Made by a program: the position numbers and the translations under genes. The notes under the pieces are model-generated. The model did no database searches and was not told the DNA's origin. It saw nothing but the letters and a program-made list of their open reading frames with translations. Positions 5,976 to 8,454 of a stretch of 8,454 bases of DNA are shown piece after piece. This DNA is from Flavisolibacter sp. (lineage in GTDB: Bacteria > Bacteroidota > Bacteroidia > Chitinophagales > Chitinophagaceae): NCBI GenBank assembly GCA_013695175.1, contig JACDAZ010000170.1:1-8454 (forward strand), read 5' to 3'. Numbering within the stretch: the stretch's first letter is position 1; every line of letters begins with the position of its first letter.

Positions 5976-7487
5976 ATGAGATCAATATTAAAATTCTTTT
6001 GCTTACTATTATTAATAAGTAGTAACGGTAATGCGCAGGTTAAAAATTTTCAAAACAGGTTTTCATCAATTGATAGCTACATAGACAGTGTCATGAAGCA
6101 ATGGAATATACCTGGACTGGCATTGGGTGTGGTTTATAAAGATCAATTAATATATGCAAAGGGATATGGTTTTAGAGATGTAGAAGGAAAACTTCCTGTA
6201 CAACCCAATACTGTTTTTCCTATTGCATCCAACACTAAATTATTTACAGCCACACTGGCAACCATGCTTGCTGCTGAAGGTGATATTGACCTTGATAAGC
6301 CGGTAAAATCTTATGTACCTGCACTCAATTTTTATGATGATGAATTGAATGCTCAAATAAGTATGCGGGACCTGTTAAGTCACAGAACCGGATTGCCAAG
6401 ATATGATGGAATATGGGTGGGATCGCAGGTGAATAGAAAAGATGCAATTAGTGCCATACATATTATGAAGCCTCAGCAAAATTTCAGATCTGGTTTTATA
6501 TATAATAACATGATGTATGCAACAGCCGGTTATGTTATGGAAGAAATGATGATGAAAAAATGGGAGGATCTGGTAAGAGAAAAAATTCTTTTACCACTTC
6601 AAATGAAGTCCACTTTTTTCACAAGGCATGAAATGATGCAAACAAAAAATTATGCTAAATCCTATTCACATCCCGATTCAACAAATAGCTTAAAGATTAA
6701 ATCCTTTGAAGCAGAAAGTGAAGCACTTGGACCTGCCGGAACTATGAAATCAACAGTAGAAGATATGAGTCGGTGGATGATTATACATTTAAATAACGGC
6801 AGGTTTGAAGGAAAGCAGGTGATACCGGAAAAGGCTATCATCGAAACATTGGTGCCTCATGTTATTGCTGATGAAAATGCAAGATGGAAAGAGTTGTCGC
6901 ATCCATTATATGCATTAGGAAGAAATGTTCAAACTTATAAAGGGTATCAGATAGCAACACATACCGGTTCTATTGATGGATATTATTCAAACATGACTTT
7001 ATTACCTGCGGATTCTATTGGAATATTCCTGGTTTATAACAGTGACCGTGCAGGAATAATGCGAACCTCTTTTGCTTTTCCTCTTATAGATAGATTACTG
7101 AGTTTATCATACACAGATTGGAACAACAGGATATGGCAGGAATATGAGAAGTCAAGATTAGACAACAGGAAAGTAAAAGATTCTGTTTTGGCTACACAAG
7201 TAAAAAACACGACTCCGTCACATCCTTTAACAGCTTTTACCGGAACATATACACATCCTGCTTATGGTAGTATACATATTTCAATAGAAGGAAAACAATT
7301 AAAATTTATGTTTCGTAAGCAAACAACTTTACTCGGGCATTTTCACTATAATCAATTCATCACAAAAGAAGAAAATGATGTTCCCAACTTCAGGATCAAT
7401 TTTAATATTAATTCAAAAGGAGAAATCGAAAAACTAACAACAAGGCCTTTTGGTGATCCTGAAGCAGAATTTATAAAGAAGAGTTAG
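5976..7487 (+). CDS. exported beta-lactamase-fold serine hydrolase with C-terminal DUF3471-like domain
   Basis: The 503-residue product has a type I signal peptide (residues 1-20, ending SSNGNA before QVK) and should be periplasmic. Residues about 28-375 form the class C beta-lactamase/penicillin-binding-protein fold: the nucleophile motif SxxK is Ser85-Asn-Thr-Lys88 (FPIASNTKLFTA), the YxN motif is Tyr176-Asn-Asn178, and the third motif is His329-Thr-Gly331 in place of KTG, a common variant in this family. DLLSHRTGLPRYD (residues 132-144) is another hallmark. Residues about 410-500 look like the small beta-barrel DUF3471 domain (FTGTYTHPAYGSI, ending with a TTRPFGD strand), found behind many such peptidases and esterases. 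The likely activity is on D-amino-acid peptides, esters or beta-lactams; the substrate is not evident. An AGGTGAT stretch at 5963-5969 may serve as ribosome binding site. Close spacing and shared strand indicate co-transcription with the amidohydrolase. Confidence 0.88.
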   Translation: MRSILKFFCLLLLISSNGNAQVKNFQNRFSSIDSYIDSVMKQWNIPGLALGVVYKDQLIYAKGYGFRDVEGKLPVQPNTVFPIASNTKLFTATLATMLAAEGDIDLDKPVKSYVPALNFYDDELNAQISMRDLLSHRTGLPRYDGIWVGSQVNRKDAISAIHIMKPQQNFRSGFIYNNMMYATAGYVMEEMMMKKWEDLVREKILLPLQMKSTFFTRHEMMQTKNYAKSYSHPDSTNSLKIKSFEAESEALGPAGTMKSTVEDMSRWMIIHLNNGRFEGKQVIPEKAIIETLVPHVIADENARWKELSHPLYALGRNVQTYKGYQIATHTGSIDGYYSNMTLLPADSIGIFLVYNSDRAGIMRTSFAFPLIDRLLSLSYTDWNNRIWQEYEKSRLDNRKVKDSVLATQVKNTTPSHPLTAFTGTYTHPAYGSIHISIEGKQLKFMFRKQTTLLGHFHYNQFITKEENDVPNFRINFNINSKGEIEKLTTRPFGDPEAEFIKKS

Positions 7488-7591
7488 TTTATGATTAAAG
7501 AAGAGGTTGTTTCTGTTGGAGATTAAACAATTTTAAGGCATAATTTTTTCTGCTATTATAGTAGATTTTTTCACTTTAAATACTTTTAATT

Positions 7592-8454
7592 ATGGCAGAC
7601 AATAATCGAAATGATCGCAATCAATCCTACGATTCTCAGGATTGGGATCAAAACAACAGGCGTTTTGAAAATGATGATACCCGTGAAAATTACAGCAGCT
7701 ATGGAAACAGTGGTAACCAGGGCAATTATGGGCAAACGAGTGGCAGGTATGGCAATAGTGGTTTTGATGATAATTCAGATTATAGATCTGGCAGCAATCG
7801 AAACATAAATTACATGCCTGATAATGATGAAAACAGAAGTCAGTATGGCTCTGGTGGCAGTCAATATAGTGCCGGTGGAAACAATCAAAAAAATGAGGGG
7901 TCTGGAGGTAGCAGGAATCAACAGAACAGGCAAGGAAGCAGCAGCCGCAACTATGGTCCTTCATATGGATGGGGATATGGCCAGCAAAACCAGGATTGGC
8001 AGGACAGTAACTATGGAGGAAACTCACCTAATTATCAAAACAGGGATGATGAATGGAATCGCAGCAACCGGGGATCATCAATGAACCAGGGAAGCAGTTA
8101 TGGCTCTTCAGGAAATCAATTCAGGGATCATGATGAGTATGGAGGACGTTATCGTAATTCAGGTATGAGCGGAGGCCAGGGATCAAATTATGGGCGTGAC
8201 AGAAACAGGGGTAATGACAGAGATTGGTGGGATAGAACTAAAGACGAAGTAAGTTCATGGTTTGGTGATGACAGTGCAGATAGACGTCGTGAAATGGATA
8301 AAAGAAGAAGTGGTGAACATAAAGGTAAAGGTCCGCGTGGATACCAGCGTTCAACAGATCGTATTCGCGAAGATGTTAGTGACAGACTTGCCGAAGATGA
8401 TTATGTAGATGCATCTGATATAGATGTTAAGATAGAAGATAACGAGGTGATTTT
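7592..8454 (+). CDS. SWFGD/BON-domain protein with a long Tyr/Arg/Gly/Asn-rich low-complexity N-terminus, cut by window edge
   Basis: The frame from ATG 7592 is open to the last base, giving 287 residues; the C-terminus lies outside the window. Residues 1-210 are low complexity (for example YGNSGNQGNYGQTSGRYGNS), rich in Gly, Asn, Ser, Gln, Tyr, Arg and Asp. I count 18 Tyr, 22 Arg and one Lys, and see no Leu, Val or Cys there. Residues 212-227 carry WWDRTKDEVSSWFGDD, the SWFGD motif, followed by a basic stretch (RRREMDKRRS, then KGKGPRGY). From about 254 (STDRIREDVSDRLAEDDYVD, then ASDIDVKIEDNEVI) begins a BON domain, an alpha/beta module of OsmY-like stress proteins that binds lipid or envelope surfaces. 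No signal peptide is seen, so the location is uncertain. SWFGD-BON proteins with Gly-rich N-termini are known in Bacteroidota and Proteobacteria and are often stress-linked; function here is inference. The 104-base gap to the serine hydrolase holds no strong terminator, but separate transcription seems likelier. Confidence 0.82.
   Translation, partial: MADNNRNDRNQSYDSQDWDQNNRRFENDDTRENYSSYGNSGNQGNYGQTSGRYGNSGFDDNSDYRSGSNRNINYMPDNDENRSQYGSGGSQYSAGGNNQKNEGSGGSRNQQNRQGSSSRNYGPSYGWGYGQQNQDWQDSNYGGNSPNYQNRDDEWNRSNRGSSMNQGSSYGSSGNQFRDHDEYGGRYRNSGMSGGQGSNYGRDRNRGNDRDWWDRTKDEVSSWFGDDSADRRREMDKRRSGEHKGKGPRGYQRSTDRIREDVSDRLAEDDYVDASDIDVKIEDNEVI

Noticed and set aside
7507..7534. TTGTTT / AAACAA hairpin followed by TTTT after the serine hydrolase gene
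   Set aside because: Six base pairs with one G-C pair and a 12-base loop are too weak to call an intrinsic terminator.
7590..8027. Leftward 145-codon Cys/His-rich open frame
   Set aside because: It is the antisense shadow of the Gly/Asn/Tyr-rich BON gene. The Cys, His and Tyr residues are the complements of GGN, ATG-like and AAY codon patterns, and the sense frame carries recognisable SWFGD and BON motifs.
7611..8084. Two rightward frames of 65 and 86 codons within the BON gene
   Set aside because: Both are out-of-frame readings of the low-complexity region; they are Met/Ile/Thr-rich with no domain character.

Overview
The window looks like chromosomal DNA of a Bacteroidota bacterium, most likely a member of Chitinophagaceae or a close relative. 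It is AT-rich, lacks clear Shine-Dalgarno sequences at most starts, and carries protein types common in that group: an exported sortilin/VPS10-like beta-propeller protein, an amidohydrolase lipoprotein, a beta-lactamase-fold serine hydrolase with a C-terminal DUF3471-like domain, and a SWFGD/BON protein. Assignments rest on reading motifs by eye and on family knowledge; no search was run.

Left part (1-1185): the window opens with the first 21 codons of a leftward gene, probably a uracil-DNA-glycosylase-like protein. Next is a 74-codon rightward gene of unknown function. It meets, with one base between the stops, a leftward small gene whose reading frame is broken by a single in-frame TGA at codon 49. 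About 490 bases follow without a convincing gene. They hold a strong terminator hairpin (890-921), a block of repeated AAACC units and a second, longer-range inverted repeat.

Centre (1186-7487): a 1095-residue exported Asp-box/beta-propeller protein is read leftward. A 113-base divergent intergenic region with an AT-rich inverted repeat separates it from a rightward two-gene operon: an amidohydrolase lipoprotein with complete metal ligands, then, 33 bases on, an exported serine hydrolase. All three carry export signals, so they probably act in the periplasm or envelope. The two hydrolases could work on the same kind of peptide, amide or lactam substrate, but the sequence does not show which.

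Right edge (7592-8454): a rightward gene runs off the window. Its first 210 or so residues are a Tyr/Arg/Gly/Asn/Ser-rich low-complexity region with no Leu, Val or Cys and only one Lys. A SWFGD motif and the start of a BON domain follow.

Most of the window is ordinary for the phylum. The points most worth a second look are the nonsense-interrupted small gene and the prion-like low-complexity region in front of the BON domain. I did not find a clear case of a new multi-gene system.
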